Source of the DNA: Lachnospiraceae bacterium
GTDB taxonomy: Bacteria > Bacillota > Clostridia > Lachnospirales > Lachnospiraceae
Direction of reading: 5' to 3'
Assembly: GCA_910575445.1 (NCBI GenBank)
Contig: CAJTFW010000011.1
Coordinates: 62,001-126,000, forward strand
Length of the DNA stretch: 64,000 bases
How positions within the stretch are numbered: position 1 is the stretch's first letter; each line of letters begins with the position of its first letter. Below, in pieces: positions 1-7,687 of the stretch. Below the pieces are notes generated by a model. The model saw only the letters and a list, made by a program, of their open reading frames with translations, did no database searches and was not told where the DNA came from. Both the position numbers and the translations under genes were made by a program.

Positions 1-21
1 GTTTTAAAGGAGGTTTTTGCT

Positions 22-1332
22 ATGAGTTCTAAAATGAAACTGTTATGCAGCTATATCTTTCCTGCTGTAGGGAGCCTGTTTGTCACCTATCTGTACAATG
101 TCATGGATGGTATTTTCGTAGGACAGGGCGTGGGTTCAGCCGCTTTAGGCGCCGTCAATATCGGCGTTCCATTTATTACCTTCGCAGTCGCCCTTGTTTC
201 CATGTTCCCCATGGGAGGCGCTACGGTTATCGCGATCAGAATGGGACGTGGCGATAAGGAGGGAGCGAATCATGCTTTTATGACCGCCCTGACACTGACC
301 GCTCTGACAGCAGCTGCTCTGACAATCGTGGGGACTGTTTTTTCACAGCAGATTGTGGATCTAAGCGGTGCCCGCAACCTGGGAGATGAAATGCGCAGGC
401 TGTCGGCAGACTATCTTTTCTACTACTCTGCCTTTTCACTGCCCATGCTGATGAGCAACTGCCTTTCCGTTTTCGTTCGGAATGATGGTTCTCCCGCCTT
501 ATCCTTTCTCGGTATGTGTACAGGGGCAGTATCCAATATCTTTCTTGACTGGCTTTTTATTTTTCCGCTTCAGATGGGTGTGATCGGAGCTGCTGTCGCT
601 TCTGGGCTAGGGCAGATTTTCTCGCTTCTGGTTCTGCTCTCCCATTTTATCCGAAAACGTGGAAATCTCAGAATCCGGCGCTTCACGATACAGCCTGCGC
701 TGAACAGAAAAATCTGTAAACGCGGTGCTCCTGAAGCAGTTACACAGCTTACCACCCCGGTTACAGCGTTATGCTATAATCTGGTTCTTGCCAGTCTGGT
801 AGGAGATATCGGGGTATCCACTTATAGTGTCTTAAGTTTTATCTATTCCCTGGCAAATGCGGTTCTTTCCGGCGTAGCCCAGGGGCTGCAGCCTCTTTGG
901 GGAAAAAGCTATGGAAAACAGGATACAAAAGAGATCAATGACTATTTCCGTGTTGGCATGGCAGTGAATCTCGTGCTGTCCGTTTTGGTTTCTGCCTGTC
1001 TGATCATTTTTGATGAGTCGGTTATCCGTATTTTCAACCAGGATCAGGAACTTGTATCTGCAGCTTCCAAAGCATTGCCGGTTTTTGGCCTGTCCTTTAT
1101 TCCCATGGCTTTCAATCTAATCTATACCTCACTGCTTTATTCCACGAAAAGGACAAAGCAGTCAGATATCATTGCCATATGCAGAGGGATCGTAGTAAAA
1201 GCCATAGCGATATTCAGTATTCCTGTTATTTTCGGAAGCGGAATGATATGGACCGCCCCGCTTGTTGCCGAAGTCATAACATTTGTCATTGCTGTTGTTC
1301 TTACTCGAAAGACAAAACTTGTTTATCAGTAA
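22..1332 (+). CDS. MATE family multidrug/cation antiporter
   Basis: A 436-residue, very hydrophobic protein with about 12 predicted membrane helices and the typical MATE N-terminal signature (LYNVMDGIFVG near residues 24-34, with the second half repeating the fold). MATE transporters export drugs or metabolites using Na+ or H+ gradients across the cytoplasmic membrane. The ATG has a strong AAAGGAGG site 7-12 bases upstream, which fixes the start. It lies just downstream of the displaced original 3' end of tuf, so it is host flanking DNA, not part of the integrated element. Substrate cannot be told. A second, distinct MATE gene is at 28540-29892. Confidence 0.93.
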   Translation: MSSKMKLLCSYIFPAVGSLFVTYLYNVMDGIFVGQGVGSAALGAVNIGVPFITFAVALVSMFPMGGATVIAIRMGRGDKEGANHAFMTALTLTALTAAALTIVGTVFSQQIVDLSGARNLGDEMRRLSADYLFYYSAFSLPMLMSNCLSVFVRNDGSPALSFLGMCTGAVSNIFLDWLFIFPLQMGVIGAAVASGLGQIFSLLVLLSHFIRKRGNLRIRRFTIQPALNRKICKRGAPEAVTQLTTPVTALCYNLVLASLVGDIGVSTYSVLSFIYSLANAVLSGVAQGLQPLWGKSYGKQDTKEINDYFRVGMAVNLVLSVLVSACLIIFDESVIRIFNQDQELVSAASKALPVFGLSFIPMAFNLIYTSLLYSTKRTKQSDIIAICRGIVVKAIAIFSIPVIFGSGMIWTAPLVAEVITFVIAVVLTRKTKLVYQ

Positions 1333-1468
1333 ACTTCCTTTTATCACCTTATACATATAACATTTCCTCTTGTATACATTACTCTTTCATGGTTAGCAAT
1401 CGCATTAAAAATCGTTGTGTATTATGGATCTTTTCTATATTCTTCATTTTAATTATTCAACACATAAA

Positions 1469-1499
1469 AAGGCTCCCAAGGAAAACCTTAGAAGCCTTA
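1469..1499 (-). terminator. Original terminator of tuf, now displaced
   Basis: Imperfect 13-bp stem (AAGGCTCCCAAGG / CCTTAGAAGCCTT) around an AAAA loop with A/T runs on both sides. It lies directly downstream (minus strand) of the orphaned tuf 3' end, in the same place as the terminator at 10085-10112 behind the intact tuf. Confidence 0.7.
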
Positions 1500-1520
1500 A
1501 ATTTACTGAATAAATTAAAA

Positions 1521-1577
1521 TTACTCAACCACCGTAGCCACACGTCCAGAACCTACAGTACGTCCACCCTCACGAGC
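1521..1577 (-). pseudogene. Displaced original 3' end of tuf
   Basis: Read on the minus strand this stretch encodes [17 protein letters not shown] followed by TAA, which is the EF-Tu C-terminus. The intact tuf at 10135-11322 ends in the same residues except ATIIE for ATVVE. Nucleotide identity to the intact copy is only moderate outside an 11-base identical core. I infer that an element integrated within the last codons of tuf, donated a new 3' end, and pushed the native end about 8.6 kb away. Confidence 0.85.
1564..1574. repeat. Left attachment-site core (CCACCCTCACG)
   Basis: The 11 bases CCACCCTCACG occur here and at 10178-10188, each 43 bases from the stop codon of a tuf 3' end and in the same orientation. 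It is the longest identical stretch between the two tuf ends, so it is the likely crossover core for the tyrosine integrase encoded at 5559-6632. Confidence 0.72.
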
Positions 1578-1676
1578 TCTCGGAAATGAAATCTGAATGT
1601 TTTTACTGCGTTTTCCTGCTTGTTTTTCTTTATATTATCCGATTTATCCCTACGTTTTTACTGTTCTGAAAAATTT

Positions 1677-1695
1677 TAGAGCCAAAATAGAGCCA
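1677..1695. repeat. Left arm-type repeat, TAGAGCCA-N3-TAGAGCCA
   Basis: Two copies of TAGAGCCA separated by AAA, about 100 bases inside the left core. The same arrangement with a TTT spacer and the same orientation is at 10031-10049 inside the right core. Paired direct repeats near both ends of an integrase-driven element fit arm-type integrase binding sites. Function is inferred. Confidence 0.6.
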
Positions 1696-1733
1696 GTGGC
1701 AAAACACCGATTTTCTTCTTATCCACCCTTATT

Positions 1734-1753
1734 ACATGGTGCTAGCACCATGT
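1734..1753. repeat. 20-bp perfect palindrome
   Basis: ACATGGTGCT followed directly by its reverse complement. It lies between the left attachment region and the convergent XRE gene, in a stretch (1591-1821) where I see no credible gene. It could be a protein-binding site or a small stem; no T-run supports a terminator. Confidence 0.5.
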
Positions 1754-1821
1754 CTTTTATATTATTAAAGGAAAATGTAATAAACATTCTATTCGCATAC
1801 AAACTGAAATTCACTCCTTTC

Positions 1822-2028
1822 CTAAAAATAAAATAGTTCTTCAAACTTTTTATCTAATGCGATACATAGTACCAGTGCCAATTTAGCCGTTGGGTTAAAC
1901 TGTCCTGTTTCAATAGAACTAATCGTGTTACGAGATACACCAACCATTTCTGCCAGTTGACTTTGTGATAACTTCCTCTCTGCTCGTACTTCTTTGAGAT
2001 GATTTTTTAATATAAGCTTATCTTCCAA
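1822..2028 (-). CDS. Small XRE-family DNA-binding regulator
   Basis: A 68-residue Cro/CI-type helix-turn-helix protein with almost nothing beyond the domain: residues about 10-60 carry the pattern RKLSQSQLAEMVGVSRNTIS followed by IETGQFNP, the classic XRE recognition helix. It is 12 bases downstream of the DUF6442-like membrane gene and shares its promoter. The three CAAGTTTTCTTG sites in that promoter are the obvious candidates for its operator, so autoregulation is likely. Such small XRE plus membrane protein pairs are common in Clostridia mobile elements; the regulon beyond the pair is unknown. Confidence 0.88.
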   Translation of the reverse strand: MEDKLILKNHLKEVRAERKLSQSQLAEMVGVSRNTISSIETGQFNPTAKLALVLCIALDKKFEELFYF

Positions 2029-2040
2029 ATCATCACCACC

Positions 2041-2376
2041 TTATAAGATCGTAGATGACACAATCAAATCATAGATATGCCCTATAGAGCATGCAGATAC
2101 AAATATCGTGTAAGCGATTGCCATCACAAGTTCATGCTTACGACGCAGTTTTATATATTTCACCCAAAATGTTGTCATATTTGCACTGAAAACAAGTGCC
2201 CAAATACCCCAATTTGTACCACCGCCGACAAATATCTGTACGACAAAAAAGATTGTTGCAAGAACCATCATTACTATGACTGCACTTGTACTAGCCTGTT
2301 TCAAAACTTCTTTCTCATAGATGTCCTTATTTCTGTTTTCCGCTCTGCTTTTCTCCAATATCTCTTCCTTGTTCAT
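2041..2376 (-). CDS. Small membrane protein, DUF6442-like
   Basis: About 111 residues with a charged cytoplasmic N-terminus (MNKEEILEKSRAENRNKD) and three predicted membrane helices. I chose the ATG at 2376 because AGGAGG sits 8 bases upstream; the longer frame to 2451 has no ribosome binding site and would run through the promoter. The composition and partner XRE gene resemble the DUF6442 family as I recall it; I cannot verify this by search. Function unknown. It heads the two-gene operon with the XRE gene at 1822-2028. Confidence 0.75.
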   Translation of the reverse strand: MNKEEILEKSRAENRNKDIYEKEVLKQASTSAVIVMMVLATIFFVVQIFVGGGTNWGIWALVFSANMTTFWVKYIKLRRKHELVMAIAYTIFVSACSIGHIYDLIVSSTIL

Positions 2377-2399
2377 ATAAAAACCTCCTAATAGAATTA

Positions 2400-2473
2400 C
2401 CAAGTTTTCTTGGCACATTTTCATAATAGCACTGCCAAGTTTTCTTGTCAATACTTTTTACCAAGTTTTCTTG
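2400..2473 (-). promoter_or_regulatory. Promoter with three CAAG-N4-CTTG operators
   Basis: On the minus strand TTGACA (2446-2451) and TATTAT (2423-2428) are separated by 17 bases. The dyad CAAGTTTTCTTG occurs three times, at 2401-2412, 2436-2447 and 2462-2473: downstream of the -10, between -35 and -10, and upstream of the -35. This placement should let a dimeric repressor, most likely the XRE protein at 1822-2028, shut the promoter of its own operon. Confidence 0.8.
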
Positions 2474-2483
2474 TCAAAAATAA

Positions 2484-2507
2484 GGGACACAGCAGTCGCC
2501 ATGTCCC
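2484..2507 (-). terminator. Terminator after the mobilization genes
   Basis: GGGACA / TGTCCC stem followed on the minus strand by TTATTTTT, just after the stop codon of the gene at 2515-2829. It separates the mobilization operon from the XRE/DUF6442 promoter. Confidence 0.65.
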
Positions 2508-2514
2508 ACATTTT

Positions 2515-2829
2515 TTATCTCTCCAATGCCCTCTCTATCTGCTGTTTCTGCCCTTTCAAGTCGTTCTGTTTTTCATAAAGATTGTTCCGCTCTTTACAGA
2601 GTTCTTTCATGCGCTCCAACTGCGCCCGCACTCCCTCCCGGCAATCCGGCTCTATCTTTTTATATTCCCCGGTCAGATTGCGGATTGTATTGTTGTTCTC
2701 CTTTATCTGCTCCGACAGGCACACCCAGTCTATCAGATTTTGCACTTCCTTATCTGTTTCGTAAAGGTCTGTATCTGCTACGATTTTAGCACACAGCCGT
2801 ATCATAACTTTCTTTTCCATATCGGTCAT
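2515..2829 (-). CDS. Small coiled-coil protein of the mobilization operon
   Basis: About 104 residues, highly charged, with a long helical region (residues ~40-100) rich in Glu, Lys, Gln and Asn and likely coiled coil. I prefer the ATG at 2829, about 10 bases after AAAGGGGG, over the TTG at 2838, which is too close to that site. It follows the relaxase gene directly, and small helical proteins in that position often assist relaxase or relaxosome function. No family is recognised; the role is inferred from position only. Confidence 0.7.
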   Translation of the reverse strand: MTDMEKKVMIRLCAKIVADTDLYETDKEVQNLIDWVCLSEQIKENNNTIRNLTGEYKKIEPDCREGVRAQLERMKELCKERNNLYEKQNDLKGQKQQIERALER

Positions 2830-2949
2830 ACCTATCAATCCCCCTTTCCTATCGGCTCAATTCAAAGGCACATTTCGGACGTTTAATTGCCTGTTCTGCC
2901 TGTTCTATTGCCTTTGACCGTTCTACTATCAACTGCACCTGCTCTCTGC

Positions 2950-4218
2950 CTAAATGCGCTCCAAACGTCCTAAATCAGTCGCTTTTTCCTGCAATCGGTC
3001 TATGGTGTCACTCTGCTCCATAACCTTATCCGTCAAGCGGCTAATCTGTTTCTGTTGTCCGTCCACTTTGGCGGTCAGCTTCTTGCTTTGTTCTGCAAGC
3101 TGTACGCATTTGATAGTCAGATTTTTTACTACTTCTTTCAATTTCTCCACAAGCGGTAAAGCCTTTTTATCCCGGTATGCCTTTGCGCTCATCAATGCTC
3201 CCGGCTCTGCCAACTGCCATCTCACATCTTCATCATAGGCGTGAATATTGCGCTCCATAACCTCTTTTGACTGTACCATTTTATTGATTTCCTGCTGTAA
3301 CTTTTTCTGCTGTTTCTCCAATTTTTCATTTTCAGACAGCAACTTTTCCTTATCCTCTGCCAGTGTTTCCGTCTGCTCTTTCAAAAGAAGATTTGTAGCG
3401 GAAAGTTCTGATACTTCCTGCCGGATTGTTTCGTCCTCTTTCCGTATCTGCTCCGTTTCCTGTCCTGCCGCTATCTGCTGATGAAGAATATTGGATAATT
3501 CCTTTTTACTGCCGGAGATTGTCTGTTCCAGTTCCGCAACCTCTTTCTGTCGCTCCTTTTTCTCAAAATCCAAAACAGATAAATGCTTCTCATGTGTTCC
3601 CTTTTTCTCCCACTCAATACCATGTTGTAACATAATCTCCGCAAGCCGTTCCTTTTCTGCCGCTACCCACTGGTTACGCTCTGTTTCGCTCCTTGTGCCG
3701 CCTTTAAAGCCAAGTTCTGCCAGTGCCTTTTTTAATGATACCCTTGTTTCAAGCCCCCGCTTGCTTCCAGTCGTATAGGGTATAAAATCTATATGCAGAT
3801 GTGGCGTTGCTTCGTCCATGTGGAGATAAGCAGAGAAAACTCTCAATGTAGGATTGCGCTGTTGGAAGTCCTGCATATATTTATCAAGTATTTTTGCCGC
3901 AAGCTGTCCGTCCTCTGTCTTTGCTCCCATATCGTCTTTATTCCCGATTTGTAAAATAATCTCATGGAACGGCTTTTCCTGTTTGCCGGAACAGATTTTC
4001 TCATAATAATCATCAATCCGGCGGTCACTTCTGGTCTGCTTCTCATTGTACCGGGCAAGTGCTTCATCAAATAATTCATGATAAGTATCTTTGATATTTT
4101 CGTTGCAGTATTCTATATTTAAGTGCGCGCGTTCCGGGTCAGTGTTCTTTGCATGGAATTTTCTGCTGTTGTGGCTGACAGAGCCTTTCCCTGTCATAAC
4201 GCTGATTGTCCGCTTCAA
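2950..4218 (-). CDS. MobV-type (Pre/Mob) relaxase, C-terminus frameshifted
   Basis: A 422-residue plasmid-mobilization relaxase. The MobV motif HMDEATPHLHIDF is at residues 133-145, with the histidine cluster that binds the metal for nicking at oriT. Residues ~225-420 form a long coiled coil. The reading stops at ...GRLERI, but on the other side of a TTT run another frame continues as LGREQVQLIVERSKA to a stop at 2849-2851. Restoring one T (CGC ATT TTA GGC) would join them into a protein of about 456 residues. So the C-terminal ~35 residues appear to have been lost by a one-base deletion, or this is a homopolymer sequencing error. The nuclease domain is intact. Confidence 0.9.
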   Translation of the reverse strand: MKRTISVMTGKGSVSHNSRKFHAKNTDPERAHLNIEYCNENIKDTYHELFDEALARYNEKQTRSDRRIDDYYEKICSGKQEKPFHEIILQIGNKDDMGAKTEDGQLAAKILDKYMQDFQQRNPTLRVFSAYLHMDEATPHLHIDFIPYTTGSKRGLETRVSLKKALAELGFKGGTRSETERNQWVAAEKERLAEIMLQHGIEWEKKGTHEKHLSVLDFEKKERQKEVAELEQTISGSKKELSNILHQQIAAGQETEQIRKEDETIRQEVSELSATNLLLKEQTETLAEDKEKLLSENEKLEKQQKKLQQEINKMVQSKEVMERNIHAYDEDVRWQLAEPGALMSAKAYRDKKALPLVEKLKEVVKNLTIKCVQLAEQSKKLTAKVDGQQKQISRLTDKVMEQSDTIDRLQEKATDLGRLERI

Positions 4219-4250
4219 TAAATTTCCCTTTCTCCCTATCGGGTAATAAG

Positions 4251-4403
4251 CGCCGGAAACGGCGCATAGCCTTTGTTACTTTCTGCGAAAGTAACGCAAA
4301 AGCACTTTTGTCAGCTACGCCAACAAAAATGCAACCCGCAAGCGGGTTTTGCGCCCTACCGGGGGCTTTCCGTCCTTCGGACGGTGGGCGGCTTTTCGCC
4401 GCC
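4251..4403. other. Candidate origin of transfer (hairpin cluster)
   Basis: The 262-base gap upstream of the relaxase is GC-rich and holds a series of perfect inverted repeats: CGCC/GGCG (4251-4264), GTTACTTT/AAAGTAAC (4275-4295), ACCCGC/GCGGGT (4334-4347), CGTCC/GGACG (4371-4383) and GGCGGC/GCCGCC (4387-4403). MobV origins typically lie just upstream of the mob gene and consist of an ACTTT..AAAGT hairpin followed by the nick region; the repeat at 4275-4295 has that form. The nick site itself cannot be pinned down. Confidence 0.55.
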
Positions 4404-4480
4404 TTGTTACCGCCACGTTCCTAATCAAGGTGGCAAGATTACCCTATCTTTAGAAAAGGCAATCTTGCTATCTTCCTTTG

Positions 4481-5449
4481 TTACAAAGTCCAGTACCATT
4501 GATTTCCGACTTTCACACTGTCAATGTTCATTTCCTTTTTGGCGTTCCACAGCGTTTTCTTCTTGATACCTCTTTCCTTTGCCGCTTCTGTAATCTCATT
4601 ACAAGACAACTGCCCCTCTGCTAAAATCTCCGCAAGAAATGATTTTGCGTCCTTTGTTTTCTGTCCTCTGCTTTCGCCGGAAAGCAATTCCTCAACCGTA
4701 ATGTCATAAACACCCTCCCAAGTAAAACCGTTGTCCTTATCCATGCGAAATGCTATTGAAGTTCCCTCCGGCGCAAGACTGCTCTTATCATGGGCTATCA
4801 CACGCAGAGTTGTATCGTCTTTTATCCTGCCGACTACCAACACGCTCCGGGCAGTAGCTTGAAAATCTATCGAACCCAATCCCCGGTAAGTCGATTTACT
4901 TCCGCTTGCCTTATTCATGTGACCGATAAGGACAATCGCACACCCGTATTCTTCCGCAATATTTCCCAACTGCTTCAGCACTGGTCTAATCTCGTTTGCC
5001 CGGTGCATATCCACATCTGCGCCCAAATAGGCTTGTATCGGGTCTAACACAACCATTTTAGCCCCGGTTTCCTTGATTGCCCGGACAAGCCTTTCATCTG
5101 TCATGCTCAAACAATCAATACTTTCATCAATTACCAACACCCGGTTACAGTCTGCTCCTGCTTCTAACAATCGGGGTTTTATGGTATCTTCCAAACTGTC
5201 CTCTGCGTTCTGATAAATTACATTGACCGGCTCTCTGCTCTCTGCTGTTTCCTCACAGGGAAGTGCTTCGCCTTTTGTGAGAAGTGCCGCAAGGTGCAAA
5301 ATAAAAGTGGTCTTTCCCTCTCCCGGATCGCCTTGCACAATCGTCAGCTTTCCAAAAGGAATGTAGGGATACCACAGCCAGTTCACTTCTCTTGCTTCTA
5401 CATCTTCCATGTTGATTAAACGATAATTTTTTTCTCTTTTTTCTTCCAT
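4481..5449 (-). CDS. RepA-like RecA-superfamily ATPase (replicative helicase type)
   Basis: A 322-residue AAA/RecA-fold protein. Walker A GDPGEGKT is at residues 40-47, and a Walker B-like VVLDPIQAYLG follows in the middle. The family (AAA_25/RepA-like) supplies hexameric helicase function for plasmids and mobilizable elements, or acts as a partner of a primase. Residues ~265-322 look like a winged helix (LSCNEITEAAKERGIKKKTL). GGAGG lies 6 bases before the ATG. It sits between the oriT-like region and integrase, so it may allow transient replication of the excised element. No primase gene is visible. Confidence 0.82.
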   Translation of the reverse strand: MEEKREKNYRLINMEDVEAREVNWLWYPYIPFGKLTIVQGDPGEGKTTFILHLAALLTKGEALPCEETAESREPVNVIYQNAEDSLEDTIKPRLLEAGADCNRVLVIDESIDCLSMTDERLVRAIKETGAKMVVLDPIQAYLGADVDMHRANEIRPVLKQLGNIAEEYGCAIVLIGHMNKASGSKSTYRGLGSIDFQATARSVLVVGRIKDDTTLRVIAHDKSSLAPEGTSIAFRMDKDNGFTWEGVYDITVEELLSGESRGQKTKDAKSFLAEILAEGQLSCNEITEAAKERGIKKKTLWNAKKEMNIDSVKVGNQWYWTL

Positions 5450-5486
5450 TTGCGTCCTCCACTAAAATAATTCGATTGAGTTTCAG

Positions 5487-5536
5487 CAGAGCCTTTGTTA
5501 TACTATATTTGTGAGATATAAGTACAACAGGCTCTG
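5487..5536. terminator. Inverted repeat between integrase and repA
   Basis: CAGAGCCT...AGGCTCTG, 8-bp perfect arms with further pairing (TTGTT/AACA) around an AT-rich loop, in the 109-base gap between integrase and the RepA-like gene. It could be a terminator for integrase readthrough or part of the repA promoter region. Confidence 0.4.
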
Positions 5537-5558
5537 CCTTTGTAGTGAAATGTCCTTG

Positions 5559-6632
5559 TCAATCGACAGGGGCATTTTCATTTCTTGCGGCATTTAGCAT
5601 ATCTGCCACTTTCTTTTGCTGATTAGGATATAAATGCCCGTAAGTATTCAGCGTGATTTTAATATCCCTATGCCCTAACCGTTCCTTTATAATCAAAGGC
5701 TGTACGCCTTGATTGATAAGATACGCCACATGGCTATGACGTAAATCATGTACCCTAATCGGCTTTACCCCCGATTTTGCACACGCACGTTTCAGCTTGT
5801 GCTGTACCGCTTCTGCTACAATCGGGAACAGCCTTTCATTATCCGGCAGACCATAACAGCGGTTCACATACATTTCAATCTCTTTTGTTAAAAACTGCGG
5901 AATGTCAATCACTCTAACCGACTGTTCTGTTTTCGGCGTTGTGATAATATCTCTGCGCTCCGTTCTGTAATAAGTCTTAGTAATGCTGATTTGATTGTTC
6001 TCAAAATCGACATCTTCTTTTGTCAGTGCCAACATTTCCCCCTCTCTGCAACCCGTCCAAAAGAGAATTTCAAATATTACATAATACTTGCTTTCCCGGT
6101 CAATGCCGTTGATGAAACAATCGTATTCGTCTTTCGTCCAAAAGTTCAGCTTGTCAGCGTCAGACTTTCCCATTTTCTTAACCTTTTTACATGGGTTATT
6201 ATTGAGATTGTAAATGTTACTTGCATGAGTAAATAATGCGGTAATCTGATTTTGCACCATGCGTAAATAAGTCTGCGAATACCCTTTTGCTCTGATAGCG
6301 TTCTGCCACTGGATAATATCAGAGGGGCTTATTTCGTTCATTTGCTTATTCTCAAAATACGGTAATACATGGGCTTCTATCATGTAACGCTTATTTTTTA
6401 CCGTGCGTTCCTTTAGTTCTCCTGCTTTATCCCGGAAATACACATCAACAAATGCGCCTAACATCATATCCATATTGGCAGATGTACTTTTCAGAAATTC
6501 TCTTTCCCACTCCAACGCTTCCTTTTTCGTGGCAAAACCACGTTTCTTTTTGTGCTTCTTCTCCCCTTTCCAGTTTTCGTAATAGCATTGAGCAGTCCAT
6601 TTCCCGGTCTTTTCATCTCTTGAAGCAGACAT
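5559..6632 (-). CDS. int: Tyrosine recombinase, element integrase
   Basis: A 357-residue phage/Tn916-type integrase. The N-terminal ~45 residues (KWTAQCYYENWKGEKKHKKKRGFATKKEA) are an arm-binding domain, residues ~55-150 a SAM-like core-binding domain, and the catalytic residues are R196, H294, R297, H320 and Y330. All five are present, so the enzyme should be active. The tuf end duplication at 1521 and 10135 gives its likely target site. The gene sits in the middle of the element rather than beside an end, which is unusual for such elements. It is 14 bases downstream of the excisionase-like gene. Confidence 0.95.
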   Translation of the reverse strand: MSASRDEKTGKWTAQCYYENWKGEKKHKKKRGFATKKEALEWEREFLKSTSANMDMMLGAFVDVYFRDKAGELKERTVKNKRYMIEAHVLPYFENKQMNEISPSDIIQWQNAIRAKGYSQTYLRMVQNQITALFTHASNIYNLNNNPCKKVKKMGKSDADKLNFWTKDEYDCFINGIDRESKYYVIFEILFWTGCREGEMLALTKEDVDFENNQISITKTYYRTERRDIITTPKTEQSVRVIDIPQFLTKEIEMYVNRCYGLPDNERLFPIVAEAVQHKLKRACAKSGVKPIRVHDLRHSHVAYLINQGVQPLIIKERLGHRDIKITLNTYGHLYPNQQKKVADMLNAARNENAPVD

Positions 6633-6646
6633 TCCTTATCCCCCTT

Positions 6647-6847
6647 TCATGCGGTTTGGTTCGGCTGATTGTAACCATAAAACTTTGTTTCCCAAAATGC
6701 CTTTGGCACTTTCCCGGCAACAACAAGATAGCCTTTGCTCTGTAATTCTTCATTTAATTCTCTTATCAGTTTGTAAGCGTGTCCTTTGGAAACACCCAAT
6801 GTTTCCGCAACTTCTCCGGCAGTCAATAAGTAGTTCTGTCCGTTCAT
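6647..6847 (-). CDS. Excisionase-like helix-turn-helix protein
   Basis: A 66-residue protein starting at the ATG at 6847, which has AAGGAGA 7 bases upstream; the longer frame starts inside that ribosome binding site. LLTAGEVAETLGVSKGHAYKLIRELNEEL is a MerR/Xis-type winged-helix pattern. It directly precedes integrase on the same strand, the usual xis-int order, so it probably bends arm DNA to direct excision. The RELNEELQSKGYLVVAGKVP segment is typical of excisionases of Clostridia elements. Confidence 0.85.
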   Translation of the reverse strand: MNGQNYLLTAGEVAETLGVSKGHAYKLIRELNEELQSKGYLVVAGKVPKAFWETKFYGYNQPNQTA

Positions 6848-6957
6848 GCAATCTCTCCTTATCATTTATTTCACTATTTATTAGTGTTAATGATATTCTA
6901 GCACCCTCTATCATTTATGTCAATAATTTTTATTTGTATTTTTCATATTTATTATTG

Positions 6958-6986
6958 TTGTCAATATTTATTGAAAGTGCTATACT
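6958..6986 (+). promoter_or_regulatory. Promoter of the XRE repressor
   Basis: TTGTCA (6958-6963) and TATACT (6981-6986) with a 17-base spacer, about 30 bases before the XRE gene at 7018. A TCAATATTTATTGA dyad overlaps the -35/spacer and could be its operator. The AT-rich divergent gap 6848-7017 must also hold the xis-int promoter, which I cannot place. Confidence 0.75.
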
Positions 6987-7017
6987 ATAAGAAAGCAAAA
7001 AGAAAAGAGGTAACGGT

Positions 7018-7641
7018 ATGGATAATACAATTCAGATAGCAGAACGGATAAAACAACTCCGTAAAAATCTAGGTTTGAACCAAAGTGAATTTTGCAAAAA
7101 GCTAGGCATAAAGCAGTCAACCCTATCCAGTTATGAAAACGGAACGGTATCTCCGTCCAACGAGGTACTCTATGCCATAGCAAAGCAGTATCACGTTTCT
7201 TTGGATTGGCTTTTTGGTATTTCAGATAATGAATTTTCTTTATCGTCTATGGGCGATATTATCAGTTTTCTTTTGGAGTTGAACGAATTAAAAGAATTGC
7301 GCTATGAACTGGAAATCAACGATAAATTTTTCAATGACATAGAAACCGAGGATAACCGTTGGTATGCCAATATTAAATTCTATGGGAATGAAAAAGGACA
7401 CTTATATAATGCGGATATGTGTCAATTCCTTGCTTCGCTGAATGAGAGCCGGGAAAGTTTTGAATCCTACTTTACGCCAAAGGATATGTTTGATATTTGG
7501 AAAAAACAGAAAATTGCTGATTACTCCACCTTGCCAGTAACAAAAAAAGTATATGAGGATATAGACAATGCTACAAGAATGAAACTCCGAAATGAACATT
7601 TAGAGCGGCAATTCAAGAAAAATCAGAGTGACAGCGAATAA
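7018..7641 (+). CDS. XRE-family repressor of the element
   Basis: A 207-residue regulator with an N-terminal Cro/CI helix-turn-helix (residues ~8-65: LRKNLGLNQSEFCKKLGIKQSTLSSYENG) and a C-terminal ~130-residue domain of no recognised family, rich in acidic residues and without the catalytic Ser/Lys of LexA-type peptidases. AAGAGG lies upstream of the ATG. It is divergent from xis-int, the position of an integration/excision control gene, and is followed by a strong hairpin terminator. Confidence 0.88.
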   Translation: MDNTIQIAERIKQLRKNLGLNQSEFCKKLGIKQSTLSSYENGTVSPSNEVLYAIAKQYHVSLDWLFGISDNEFSLSSMGDIISFLLELNELKELRYELEINDKFFNDIETEDNRWYANIKFYGNEKGHLYNADMCQFLASLNESRESFESYFTPKDMFDIWKKQKIADYSTLPVTKKVYEDIDNATRMKLRNEHLERQFKKNQSDSE

Positions 7642-7648
7642 AAAGAAA

Positions 7649-7674
7649 AGCTGTATTGTATAAACAATACAGCT
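7649..7674 (+). terminator. Terminator after the XRE repressor
   Basis: Perfect 10-bp stem AGCTGTATTG / CAATACAGCT with a 6-base loop, 7 bases after the stop codon. No long T-run follows, but flanking A/T makes it workable in both directions. Confidence 0.65.
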
Positions 7675-7687
7675 AAAGAAATATCTC

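Noticed and set aside
1597-1836. 79-codon plus-strand frame near the left end of the element
   Set aside because: No ribosome binding site, low-complexity hydrophobic residues, and overlap with arm repeats and the palindrome; better explained as non-coding.
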